Source: Scalindua sp964584595
GTDB lineage: Bacteria > Planctomycetota > Brocadiia > Brocadiales > Scalinduaceae
DNA length: 28,031 nt
Reading direction: 5' to 3'
Assembly (NCBI GenBank): GCA_964584595.1
Contig: CAZPAM010000030.1
Span: 1 to 28,031 of the forward strand
Shown: positions 1 through 7,230 of the stretch, one piece after another
Layout of the letters: each line of letters starts with the position of its first letter
Position numbering within the stretch: position 1 is the first letter of the stretch
Position numbers and translations under genes: made by a program
Notes under the pieces: generated by a model
Database searches by the model: none
What the model was told of the DNA's origin: nothing
What the model saw: the letters and a program-made list of their open reading frames with translations, nothing else

Positions 1-714
1 ATCCTGGCCTTAATAGGAATCTGGTACAACAATTTCTTTGGCGCACAGACAGAAGCAATCCTGCCCTACGATCAGTATATGCACAGGTTTTCGGCATACT
101 TTCAGCAGGGGAATATGGAGAGCAACGGAAAATCAGTGGACAGAAACGGGAACAAAGTTAATTATCAGACTGGACCTATTATATGGGGTGAACCGGGAAC
201 AAATGGCCAGCACGCTTTTTATCAATTAATCCATCAGGGCACAAGAATAATACCGGCAGATTTTCTTGCACCCGCAATCAGTCATAACCAGATTGGTGAA
301 CATCATAACATTCTATTATCAAACTTTTTCGCGCAGACAGAGGCCCTCCTGAACGGAAAGACAAAAGAAGAGGTTATCGAAGAGTTGAAAAATGATGGAA
401 AGAGTGATGATGAGATTGAAAAACTTTATCCTCACAAAGTCTTTGAGGGCAACAGGCCGACAAATTCAATCCTTTTCAGTAAACTTATCCCAAGGGCTTT
501 AGGCAGTTTAATAGCGATGTATGAGAACAAAATCTTTGTCCAGGGAGTGATCTGGAATATATTCAGCTTTGACCAGTGGGGAGTCGAGCTTGGCAAACAA
601 CTGGCAAAGAAGATACTGCCGGAGTTAGGAGATGATAAACAGGTTGATTCCCACGACTCTTCTACAAGCGGATTAATAAATACTTTCAAAGAGATGAGAA
701 AGTCTTCAAAGTAA
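1..714 (+). CDS. pgi: Glucose-6-phosphate isomerase, C-terminal part (5' end outside window)
   Basis: Interconverts glucose 6-phosphate and fructose 6-phosphate in the cytoplasm. The reading frame is open from base 1, so the gene begins upstream and only the last 237 residues are seen. Family landmarks are the segment GTNGQHAFYQLIHQGT (around bases 196-243), which holds the conserved active-site His region, and the C-terminal signature FDQWGVELGK (around 568-597), which ends in the catalytic Lys of the family. The sugar-phosphate segment SNGKSVD is also present. The gene converges on the minus-strand 72-aa gene with only about 15 bases between the two stops, and there is no clear terminator. 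It is the only hexose-phosphate enzyme at this end; the pentose phosphate genes lie at the far end of the window on the opposite strand. Confidence 0.97.
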   Translation: MLALIGIWYNNFFGAQTEAILPYDQYMHRFSAYFQQGNMESNGKSVDRNGNKVNYQTGPIIWGEPGTNGQHAFYQLIHQGTRIIPADFLAPAISHNQIGEHHNILLSNFFAQTEALLNGKTKEEVIEELKNDGKSDDEIEKLYPHKVFEGNRPTNSILFSKLIPRALGSLIAMYENKIFVQGVIWNIFSFDQWGVELGKQLAKKILPELGDDKQVDSHDSSTSGLINTFKEMRKSSK

Positions 715-729
715 TCTTTTAGATTGTCT

Positions 730-948
730 CTACTCCATTGGCCATGGAGCATCATCCTTCTCTTCCGTAAAATAGCAGAACAGATCCCATGTATATTCCT
801 TATTGGATAAGGGACAGCGCAGAGTAACCTTGCTCTCAGTTATATCGGTAACTTCCCAATCTCCATTGCGGCTTGATCCCTCGATCCTGATTTTCTGGCC
901 CACTTCAAAAGGATATGACTTGAAAATCGCCACCTTGTGCTTTGCCAT
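730..948 (-). CDS. Small uncharacterised protein, 72 aa
   Basis: I do not recognise this family. The 72 residues have no membrane segment or signal peptide. The sequence reads as short beta strands (a VGQKIRIEG stretch, then WEVTDI, then KVTLRC), so a small beta-barrel of SH3 or KOW type is plausible, but that is inference. The C-terminus is acidic and ends DDAPWPME. Translation looks real because an AGGAGG ribosome binding site lies about five bases before the ATG. It is the last gene of a minus-strand group, 20 bases after the pterin dehydratase gene, and it converges with pgi. Confidence 0.72.
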   Translation of the reverse strand: MAKHKVAIFKSYPFEVGQKIRIEGSSRNGDWEVTDITESKVTLRCPLSNKEYTWDLFCYFTEEKDDAPWPME

Positions 949-968
949 AAAACCCTCCTTGATAATTT

Positions 969-1298
969 CTAACTAACAGGAATCTCGTCAATCTTTGCGG
1001 CAAGGATGAAGTCACTTTCTGTCAGACCGTTAATCTTGTGGGTACATATTGTAATACTAACTTTCCCCCAGGTTAGAAAGATATCAGGATGGTGTCCCTG
1101 CTCTTCTGCAATCTCTCCCACCTTGTTTACAAATGCAAGTGCCTTTACAAAATTCGAAAACTTATACTTCTTGGAAATGTGATGTTCCTCAATCACATCC
1201 CATCCATCTACCTGTTCTTTAAGTTCTTCCAGCTCATCACCCTTTAAAGGTGGTACTCCTCCCTTACAGGGTACGCATTCTTTTTTGGATAGTGTCAT
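969..1298 (-). CDS. phhB: 4a-hydroxytetrahydrobiopterin (pterin-4-alpha-carbinolamine) dehydratase
   Basis: Dehydrates 4a-hydroxytetrahydropterin to the quinonoid dihydropterin, normally recycling the cofactor of aromatic amino acid hydroxylases. The 109 residues match the small PCD/DcoH family in length. They carry the active-site motif EEQGHHPDI (about residues 64-72) and the C-terminal THKINGLTESDFILAAKID segment. The N-terminus has a Cys-containing extension (CVPCKGGVPPL) common in bacterial members. An AAGGAG ribosome binding site precedes the ATG. No hydroxylase gene is in the window, so the partner enzyme is unknown. Stand-alone homologues are known in bacteria without PhhA, where roles in other pterin pathways have been proposed. 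The gene sits 29 bases after the ElyC-like gene and is probably cotranscribed with it. Confidence 0.93.
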   Translation of the reverse strand: MTLSKKECVPCKGGVPPLKGDELEELKEQVDGWDVIEEHHISKKYKFSNFVKALAFVNKVGEIAEEQGHHPDIFLTWGKVSITICTHKINGLTESDFILAAKIDEIPVS

Positions 1299-1327
1299 TC
1301 TTACTCCTTTCGTAAAAAACCGTCCCC

Positions 1328-2116
1328 CTACTGCTGACCCATTAGCTTTGACCAGGTCAGGCCTAAATATTCATGAATAGCCAGTTGTGCCTTGTAAAGA
1401 TTACCTGTACTTGGAAAAAAAGAGTGAGGATTTAATCCTTGCCCTTCACTAACGAGATGACCGATTGGGGATGGAATGGGGTTCATTCCAAGTTTTTTAA
1501 ACATAGCCATTGACCTGGGCATGTGGGAAGCTGACGTTACCAGTACAAATTGTTCATTACCAACTATGGACTTGATAAGTTTAGCCTGGTCTTTTGTATC
1601 TTTTGATTTGGATTCAAGTATTATGTCGTTTTCAGGTATCCCAATTTTGCCTGCAACACGTGACATTGTGTCCGCCTCAGGAACCGGGTCAAAAACGCCG
1701 CCTCCTGCTAAAAGAAGTTTTGCCCCAGGATATCTCCTATAGATTCGAACTCCTTCTATCAGCCTCGTCAGTGAACTTCTACCTATCTGGCTTATCAGTG
1801 GTAATTCAGGATCTGAAATGTGTCCTCCTCCGAGGACGACAACATATTTTATTGCGGACTCATCTCCTTTTTTTGATACCGATGAAGAACCTCTCATTTC
1901 AAACGACTCGTATTTTCTTTCAAGTGGCCGGAGAAGTTTGTTTGCAATAACGCTGCAGCTGAACAATGTTAATATAATCAAACCAGCCGATACTACTATC
2001 TTTCCAGTTTTCTGTTTAGTCGTGAACCATAGCAGATATAAGCCTAGAAAAGAAATCCAAAGGCTTAAAGGGAGTGGATATAGGAAACCTGAAACAATCT
2101 TCTTGAGAATAAACAT
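1328..2116 (-). CDS. ElyC/SanA/YdcF (DUF218) family membrane-anchored envelope protein
   Basis: A 262-aa protein with two N-terminal hydrophobic helices (about residues 10-30 and 38-58) followed by a DUF218 domain outside the membrane. Domain hallmarks are the first strand YVVVLGGG, a second LLLAGGG, the ESKSKDTKDQA segment, and LVTSASHMPRSMAMFK, which carries the conserved Ser-x-x-His-x-x-Arg pattern. In E. coli the two-helix member ElyC affects lipid carrier and peptidoglycan assembly, and SanA affects envelope permeability. A similar envelope role is inferred here, and the reaction is not established. The ATG at 2116 has an AGGA about nine bases upstream. The gene is transcribed divergently from murD, itself a peptidoglycan gene, across a 161-base spacer, and it heads the minus-strand group that includes phhB. 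Confidence 0.85.
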   Translation of the reverse strand: MFILKKIVSGFLYPLPLSLWISFLGLYLLWFTTKQKTGKIVVSAGLIILTLFSCSVIANKLLRPLERKYESFEMRGSSSVSKKGDESAIKYVVVLGGGHISDPELPLISQIGRSSLTRLIEGVRIYRRYPGAKLLLAGGGVFDPVPEADTMSRVAGKIGIPENDIILESKSKDTKDQAKLIKSIVGNEQFVLVTSASHMPRSMAMFKKLGMNPIPSPIGHLVSEGQGLNPHSFFPSTGNLYKAQLAIHEYLGLTWSKLMGQQ

Positions 2117-2232
2117 TTATATAAATCCTGTATTATCTTATTAACTAACCAGCTTGCTTATTAGCCTGAACCACCAATCAAAATCATACTAATACCAACT
2201 ATAGATAAAATCAATATTTATTTCTACCATAT

Positions 2233-2279
2233 ACCTGCCAAATGCAGGGGTTACAACTTGACATTATATGAAGGCAGGT
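2233..2279. repeat. Inverted repeat between the ElyC-like gene and murD
   Basis: ACCTGCC at 2233-2239 is matched by its perfect complement GGCAGGT at 2273-2279, with 33 bases between the arms. The arms flank and enter the putative murD promoter (the -35 hexamer lies between them, and the right arm lies in the -35 to -10 spacer). The placement is what one would expect of an operator or a loop-forming repressor site. No regulator is identified, and a 7-bp repeat can occur by chance. Confidence 0.35.
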
Positions 2280-2286
2280 GTATTTT
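2258..2286 (+). promoter_or_regulatory. Putative sigma-70 promoter for the murD operon
   Basis: A consensus -35 hexamer TTGACA (2258-2263), a 17-base spacer, and a -10 hexamer TATTTT (2281-2286, four of six matches). Transcription would begin near base 2293, which is downstream of the GTG at 2278 and almost on top of the ATG at 2296. If the promoter is real, it favours a leaderless or near-leaderless murD mRNA starting at 2296. This is seen in sequence only; there is no experimental support. Confidence 0.5.
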
Positions 2287-3705
2287 AAGAATCCTATGAA
2301 TCAAAAATCTATTTCAAAGGAATTTTATAAAGGCAAGAAAGTAACCTTAATGGGATTAGGACTGTTTGGCGGAGGTGTTGGTGCCGCCAAATTCCTTGTT
2401 TCTCAGGGTGCAGACGTAACGATTACAGACCTGAAAAGTGCTGAGGAATTATCAGCATCCCTTAAACTCTTAAACGGCCTGTCTGTTAAGTTTCGGCTTG
2501 GAGAACACTCAGAAGAAGACTTTGCAGATGCAGATATGCTGGTTGTCAACCCCGCTGTGCCCGATGATTCCAGGTTTTTACAGATTGCGTGTAATAATAA
2601 TGTGCATATCGATTCAGAACTGAACATTTTCTTCAGGCTTGTCCCTGCACCCGTAATAGGGATTACCGGCAGCAATGGCAAATCGACAACCACTTCCTTG
2701 TTAGGAGAGATGCTGAAGAAAGCAGGGATTAAAACATGGGTTGGAGGAAACATAGGCGTTTCATTATTGGAACATCTTGATGAAATCAAACCGGATGATG
2801 TGATCGTTCTTGAGATATCAAGTTTTCAGCTTGAGCTTCTTTCCAGGATAGAAATGAGTCCGCACATAAGTATAGTGACTAATATAGCTCCAAATCACCT
2901 TGACAGACACAAAACCATGGAAAATTATATAGACTCGAAAAAAGCAATTATTCGTTATCAAAAGGAGAATGATTACACAATACTGAATTATGACGATCCG
3001 ACATTGAGAGAATGGGAAGGTGAATGCAAAGGCCATGTTCTATGGTTCAGCGCCACAAAAGAACTGGAACATGGCGCTTTCCTAAAGGATAATGAAATCA
3101 TTATTAATCATAATTCCGACGTTATCTCCTGCCCAACACAAACTAACATAAAGGGCATTCATAATAGACAAAACATAATGGCCGCATCATATGCGGCAAT
3201 AGCAATGCATGCAGACGTTGGATCTATTAAAGACGCGATTGCAGGATTTACCGGGCTAGAACACCGATTGGAATATGTAGACACTATTAATGAAGTGCAA
3301 TATTACAATGATTCAAAGGCAACAACACCGGAAGCCGCAATTGCCGGAATAAAGGCTTTTGATAGCCCGACAATATTGATTGCTGGAGGGTATAATAAGA
3401 ATGTAAGCCTCAGTCAGTTTGCACGAGAATGTACAAAAAATACAAAATACGTTATCCTTGTTGGAGAGACTGCCAGGAACATACAGGAGCTTATTAAAAA
3501 CGTAAAGGGCGAAAAAGATGAAAAAGCCGAACCTGAAGTTTATCTGGCAGCATCCCTTGATGAGTCGGTAAGAAAGGCGTGCAAAATTGCTGAATCCGGT
3601 GATGTCGTTTTGCTATCACCGGCATGTGCAAGTTATGGTATGTTTACAAACTATGAAGAGAGAGGAAAAAAGTTTAAAGAACTAGTTCAACATTTGCAAG
3701 AGTAA
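2278..3705 (+). CDS. murD: UDP-N-acetylmuramoyl-L-alanine--D-glutamate ligase
   Basis: Adds D-glutamate to UDP-MurNAc-L-Ala in cytoplasmic peptidoglycan precursor synthesis, using ATP. Landmarks, numbered from the GTG at 2278, are an N-terminal Rossmann-like UDP-binding domain (VTLMGLGLFGGGVGAAK, residues 22-38), the P-loop GITGSNGKSTT (128-138), the MurD-typical GGNIG and LEISSFQLE segments, NHLDRH, YYNDSKATTP, and the C-terminal LLSPACASYGMFTNYEERG. All catalytic landmarks are present and the length (475 or 469 aa) is normal. The start is ambiguous. GTG 2278 has AAGG only three bases upstream, while ATG 2296 lies just after a good promoter. It is the first gene of a plus-strand run with cca, the Nudix gene and the nicotinamidase-like gene. 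Confidence 0.96.
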   Translation: MYFKNPMNQKSISKEFYKGKKVTLMGLGLFGGGVGAAKFLVSQGADVTITDLKSAEELSASLKLLNGLSVKFRLGEHSEEDFADADMLVVNPAVPDDSRFLQIACNNNVHIDSELNIFFRLVPAPVIGITGSNGKSTTTSLLGEMLKKAGIKTWVGGNIGVSLLEHLDEIKPDDVIVLEISSFQLELLSRIEMSPHISIVTNIAPNHLDRHKTMENYIDSKKAIIRYQKENDYTILNYDDPTLREWEGECKGHVLWFSATKELEHGAFLKDNEIIINHNSDVISCPTQTNIKGIHNRQNIMAASYAAIAMHADVGSIKDAIAGFTGLEHRLEYVDTINEVQYYNDSKATTPEAAIAGIKAFDSPTILIAGGYNKNVSLSQFARECTKNTKYVILVGETARNIQELIKNVKGEKDEKAEPEVYLAASLDESVRKACKIAESGDVVLLSPACASYGMFTNYEERGKKFKELVQHLQE

Positions 3706-3714
3706 GACTCGAAC

Positions 3715-3744
3715 ATGAAAGTCGAGGCAAAGTTACAATTATGA
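3715..3744 (+). other. Possible nine-codon coupling ORF before cca
   Basis: A tiny frame encoding MKVEAKLQL starts nine bases after the murD stop. It ends with TGA at 3742-3744, overlapping the cca ATG at 3741 as ATGA. The cca start lacks a well-placed ribosome binding site, so termination and re-initiation from this mini-ORF could supply ribosomes. Small overlaps like this arise easily by chance, and this one is offered only as a candidate. Confidence 0.25.
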
Positions 3745-5090
3745 CGAAGACAAATGACAAAAGTTTACTTAAAGAGACTGCCATAGGTATCGTTAAGCGT
3801 CTCAGAGAAAAGGGCTTCAGTGCACTGTTTGCAGGTGGTTGCGTTCGGGACATGCTGATGGGCAGTGCCCCGGAAGACTATGACATTGCAACAGACGCCC
3901 GCCCCGATGATATTATAAACATTTTCAAGAGGACGGTTCCTGTGGGCATTAACTATGGGGTAGTCCTGGTTATGGAGAATGATTTTGAGTTTGAGGTTGC
4001 TACTTTCAGGTCAGACGGCACATACACTGATGGCCGTCACCCTGACACAGTAACATTCTGTGATGCCAGGGGAGATGCATTAAGGCGTGACTTTACCATA
4101 AATGGAATGTTTTACGATCCGGTTGATGATAAGCATTTTGATTATGTCGGAGGCAGGGAGGATCTAAAGTCCCGTCTGGTTCGGGCCGTTGGTGACCCTT
4201 CTGAAAGATTTAATGAAGACAGATTACGAATGATAAGGGCAGTCCGTTTTGCATGCAGGTTTGACTATAAGATTGAAGACCAGACTGCAGAGTCCATAAA
4301 AAGACTTTATGATAAGATATTAACCGTAAGTATGGAAAGAACCAGGGATGAACTCAGAAAGATATTGACAGGCCCAAGCCCGCATACAGGTATCAAAATG
4401 ATGGACGATCTAAATCTCCTGAATGAGATTCTTCCGGAAGTGACAGCAATGAAGGGTGTACAGCAGCCTGAAAACTACCATCCTGAAGGCGACGTATTTA
4501 CGCATACCCTGCTCACATTATCCGAATTGGCTGCCAGCCAAACTTCAGCAGATAGTTGGGAGTTGGCAATGGCCGTACTCCTTCATGACATAGGCAAGCC
4601 CGTAACCTTTGAGATTGCAGACCGCATAAGGTTCAACAACCATGATAATATTGGTGCCGAGATGGCAGAAAAGATATGCGAGCGTTTAAGGATGTCGAAT
4701 GCAGAGAAGGAACGTATAACATGGCTGGTAAAGATGCATCTCTATCTGAGACACGCACAGCAGATGAGGATAAGCAAACTGAAGAGGCTTTTTGCTCATG
4801 AAGGTTATCCTGAACTTGCAGAGCTTTATAAGGTAGATTCACTTGCCAGCACAGGAGATCTAGAAGATTACAACTTCTGCCAGAATATGCTTGAGGAATT
4901 GCAGGAGGAGGAGATTAAGCCGGAACCCCTCATCACCGGTAATGATTTAATAGCTTTGGGGCTGAAACCGGGCCCAATCTTTTCAAAAGTCCTGGATGCA
5001 ATAAAGGACGATCAACTGGAACAAAAGATTACGACTAAAGAAGAGGCATTAGAAAAAGCAAAGGAACTTGTAACTCTTTCTGAAAGGTAG
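3741..5090 (+). CDS. cca: CCA tRNA nucleotidyltransferase / poly(A) polymerase family, with HD domain
   Basis: Adds or repairs the 3' CCA end of tRNAs, or in related enzymes adds A tails. The 449 residues begin with the class II nucleotidyltransferase core: FAGGCVRDML at about residues 30-39 and the metal-binding EDYDIAT with Asp46 and Asp48. These are followed by RRDFTING and the EDRLRMIRAVRFACRF motif of the RNA-binding neck. An HD domain follows with LLHDIGKP and later conserved His residues, typical of CCA enzymes with phosphatase or phosphodiesterase activity. Sequence alone does not separate CCA addition from poly(A) addition. The one tRNA visible in the window has CCA encoded, so repair would be the more relevant role for that tRNA. 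The gene follows murD by 35 bases and precedes the Nudix gene by six. Confidence 0.9.
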   Translation: MTKTNDKSLLKETAIGIVKRLREKGFSALFAGGCVRDMLMGSAPEDYDIATDARPDDIINIFKRTVPVGINYGVVLVMENDFEFEVATFRSDGTYTDGRHPDTVTFCDARGDALRRDFTINGMFYDPVDDKHFDYVGGREDLKSRLVRAVGDPSERFNEDRLRMIRAVRFACRFDYKIEDQTAESIKRLYDKILTVSMERTRDELRKILTGPSPHTGIKMMDDLNLLNEILPEVTAMKGVQQPENYHPEGDVFTHTLLTLSELAASQTSADSWELAMAVLLHDIGKPVTFEIADRIRFNNHDNIGAEMAEKICERLRMSNAEKERITWLVKMHLYLRHAQQMRISKLKRLFAHEGYPELAELYKVDSLASTGDLEDYNFCQNMLEELQEEEIKPEPLITGNDLIALGLKPGPIFSKVLDAIKDDQLEQKITTKEEALEKAKELVTLSER

Positions 5091-5096
5091 AAAAAA

Positions 5097-5669
5097 GTGA
5101 AGGTCATAATAAAAGATTTAAAAAGAGAATATGATGGGTTTTTTAAGGTTGATAAAGCCGTCCTTCAACACGAAAAGTTTGATGGTTCGATGAGCGGGGA
5201 GATCGACAGGTTAAATTTTGATAGAGGAAATACTGTAGCAGTTATCCTCTATAATAAAGCTAATAACTCTGTTGTTCTGGTCAGGCAATTTCGCTATCCT
5301 GCATATTTGGACGACGGCCCCGGATGGTTGATAGAATGTGTTGCAGGGATAAAAGACAACGATAAAGTTACTGTGGCAAAGAAAGAAGTACTGGAAGAGA
5401 CCGGCTATGAGGTAGACGATCTGAAATACCTAACGCAATTCTATCCTAGTCCAGGAGGATGCTCTGAAAGAATATCCATATACCTTGCTTACGTTGAGCC
5501 AGAGAGTGAGACAAAGGAAGAGAAATACTTTGGCACAGAAAACGAAGATATTCAGGTTATAGAGATACCTCTTAACAAGACATTTGAAATGATTAAGAAT
5601 GGCGAAATCTGTGATGGAAAAACCATAATCGGCCTTTTCTGCCTTCGTGATGAATTAGAGAAAAGCTAA
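5097..5669 (+). CDS. Nudix hydrolase, NudK / ADP-ribose pyrophosphatase-like
   Basis: Hydrolyses a nucleoside diphosphate linked to another moiety; GDP-mannose or ADP-ribose are the usual substrates of the closest subfamily. The GTG start at 5097 has GAAAGG nine bases upstream. The Nudix region runs from about Gly84 to Tyr104 and keeps KEVLEETGY with the metal-binding Glu pair 100/101. The Glu that usually closes the first GX5E part is Lys90, and the box is shorter than consensus. Upstream VRQFRYP and downstream SPGGCSERI are typical of the NudK/NudF group, so I place it there; the substrate is not assigned. It lies six bases after cca and 12 bases before the nicotinamidase-like gene, which suggests a nucleotide or NAD housekeeping context. 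Confidence 0.88.
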   Translation: MKVIIKDLKREYDGFFKVDKAVLQHEKFDGSMSGEIDRLNFDRGNTVAVILYNKANNSVVLVRQFRYPAYLDDGPGWLIECVAGIKDNDKVTVAKKEVLEETGYEVDDLKYLTQFYPSPGGCSERISIYLAYVEPESETKEEKYFGTENEDIQVIEIPLNKTFEMIKNGEICDGKTIIGLFCLRDELEKS

Positions 5670-5681
5670 AAGAATATTATA

Positions 5682-6278
5682 ATGAAGAATAAGACTGTAT
5701 TCGTTGATATAGATACTCAATTTGATTTTATGAATCCCAATGGTGCTCTTTATGTCCCTGATGCTGAAGGCATAATTGATAACATAAAAAGGCTCTTTGA
5801 CTATGCAAAAGAACATAAGATTAAGACACTCTCTTCAACAGATGCACACAATGTTGATGATCCGGAGTTCAAACTCTTCCCCCCACATTGCATAAAAGAT
5901 ACCCACGGAAATCAAAAGATTGAAGCCAGCACATGTAAAGATAATATCATCATTGAAAATGTAGAGCAGGATATCACTGAATCCATACTGGACCACGAAC
6001 AGATAATCGTTGAGGGCCAGACATTTGATATCTTCGAAAGTATCAACACAGACGAAATCGTGAAAAGATTGGATGCACATAATTACGTAGTATTTGGAGT
6101 TGCAGCAGATTATTGTGTAAAGGCAGCTGTGTTTGGGTTTTTAAAACGTGGTTACAATGTTTCCCTGATTACGGATGCAACAAAAGCAATTACAAAAGAA
6201 GGAGAAGCAATAGCCCTTAAGGAAATGAAAGACGCCGGTGCTGTCTTTGCAACTACAGAGGATATCGTAGCAAAGTAA
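5682..6278 (+). CDS. Isochorismatase-fold cysteine hydrolase, nicotinamidase-like
   Basis: A 198-aa member of the nicotinamidase/isochorismatase family, whose true nicotinamidases convert nicotinamide to nicotinate for NAD salvage. Visible landmarks are the catalytic Asp11 in DTQFDF, the metal-ligand pattern Asp54-x-His56 with His69 (in TDAH and PPHC), and the nucleophile Cys145 in GVAADYCVKAAV. The third catalytic residue, normally a Lys in a segment reading like EKQTFDVF, appears to be Gly112 here (EGQTFDIF, codon GGC at 6015-6017). If the alignment is right, the Asp-Lys-Cys triad is incomplete and the activity may differ. It is the last gene of the murD run and sits beside a Nudix hydrolase. 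No symbol is given because the substrate is uncertain. Confidence 0.85.
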   Translation: MKNKTVFVDIDTQFDFMNPNGALYVPDAEGIIDNIKRLFDYAKEHKIKTLSSTDAHNVDDPEFKLFPPHCIKDTHGNQKIEASTCKDNIIIENVEQDITESILDHEQIIVEGQTFDIFESINTDEIVKRLDAHNYVVFGVAADYCVKAAVFGFLKRGYNVSLITDATKAITKEGEAIALKEMKDAGAVFATTEDIVAK

Positions 6279-6370
6279 ATCCCAATAGAAGAGATTGTAG
6301 CTTAAAATATTCTCAGCGCTACTGTCGTATAATTTACAATGTTGAAAAGATTTATATTATATTATTCATA

Positions 6371-7171
6371 ATGTTTATCCCAAGATTCATAGAAAAAGGA
6401 TTAATTTTTCACCCTGGCAAAAGTAACGATTCTGCAACGCCTGATATTTACGGCATTGAGTATGATGATGTTATTTTTAAGACTGAAGACGGACTGAACC
6501 TGAACGGCTGGTTCGTCCCCGGGAAAAAATCCTCCCCCGATGCTGACTTGCATACACTCCTATGGTTTCACGGTAATGCAGGCAACATTAACCGCAGGCT
6601 TGATAACATAAAGATGATATATGAAAGAGTGCCCGTAAATGTCTTTATCATTGACTATCGTCAATACGGCAGAAGTGAGGGCAAGGTAACAGAAGAGGGT
6701 ACTTATATTGATGCCAGGGCAGCACTTGCGTACCTGCATTCACGAGATGACATAAACAATGAAAAGATTATCTTCTTTGGCCGTTCCCTTGGCAGCGCCG
6801 TGGCCGTTGAACTTGCCTTAAATGAGAAGTGCCGCGCCCTGATTCTCGAGACTCCCTTCACGTCTATACTGGAGATGGGGAAAAAGCTCTATCCATACCT
6901 GCCTGTCAGTCTTTTGTTACAGACAAAATACGACACACTTTCAAAGATAGGAAACATAAAAGTACCAATCCTGGTCATGCATGGCGACCAGGATAAACTT
7001 GTTCCATTTGAACACGGAAAAAGAATATATGATATGGCCAATGAACCCAAGGAGTTCTACACCATCCCAGGGGCCGGACACAACGATACGCATATTGTGG
7101 GTGGGGAAGAATATTTCGATGCGATAAAGAACTTTGTCAATAAACTGGAAAACAAAAAAATTAACAACTAA
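6371..7171 (+). CDS. Alpha/beta hydrolase, BEM46/YfhR-like
   Basis: A serine hydrolase of unknown substrate, 266 aa. The catalytic triad is readable: nucleophile Ser139 in GRSLGSA, acid Asp208 in HGDQDKLVP, and His237 in GAGHND. The oxyanion region is FHGNAGN near residue 67, and DYRQYGRSEG near 95 is typical of the BEM46/YfhR group. Relatives usually carry an N-terminal hydrophobic anchor before the segment corresponding to EKGLIFHP. Here the chosen ATG leaves only about ten residues before it, so the anchor is missing or lies in another frame. A ten-codon ORF (6339-6371) rich in Leu, Ile and Tyr ends as TAATG on this start. There is no good ribosome binding site, and 92 bases separate it from the nicotinamidase-like gene. 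Confidence 0.88.
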   Translation: MFIPRFIEKGLIFHPGKSNDSATPDIYGIEYDDVIFKTEDGLNLNGWFVPGKKSSPDADLHTLLWFHGNAGNINRRLDNIKMIYERVPVNVFIIDYRQYGRSEGKVTEEGTYIDARAALAYLHSRDDINNEKIIFFGRSLGSAVAVELALNEKCRALILETPFTSILEMGKKLYPYLPVSLLLQTKYDTLSKIGNIKVPILVMHGDQDKLVPFEHGKRIYDMANEPKEFYTIPGAGHNDTHIVGGEEYFDAIKNFVNKLENKKINN

Positions 7172-7194
7172 CCACGGAAAAATACATCTGCCTG

Positions 7195-7213
7195 TTTGAC
7201 AATCTATTTACTT
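7195..7213 (+). repeat. 19-bp element, copy 1 (upstream of the TPR gene)
   Basis: TTTGACAATCTATTTACTT at 7195-7213 matches TTTGACAAACTGTTTACTT at 10642-10660 in 17 of 19 positions and in the same orientation. Both contain TTGACA, yet neither has a -10 hexamer at the normal 16-18 base spacing. A standard sigma-70 promoter therefore does not explain the conservation. This copy lies 17 bases before the GTG of the large TPR gene, just ahead of its GGGG ribosome binding site. Confidence 0.5.
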
Positions 7214-7230
7214 AAAAAGGGGAAAAGATT

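Noticed and set aside
733..749. CTCCAT-TGGCC-ATGGAG hairpin between pgi and the 72-aa gene as a terminator
   Set aside because: The stem is only six base pairs, there is no T run on either strand, and it overlaps the end of the 72-aa coding region.
1476..2144. Plus-strand frames opposite the ElyC-like gene
   Set aside because: They are antisense to a gene with clear domain motifs, and their translations show no recognisable features.
6328..6333. TATAAT before the alpha/beta hydrolase as a promoter
   Set aside because: No acceptable -35 hexamer occurs at 16-18 bases upstream.
7196..7224. TTGACA before the large TPR gene as a normal sigma-70 promoter
   Set aside because: The position of the -10 box is occupied by the GGGG ribosome binding site. 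It is kept only as a repeated element.
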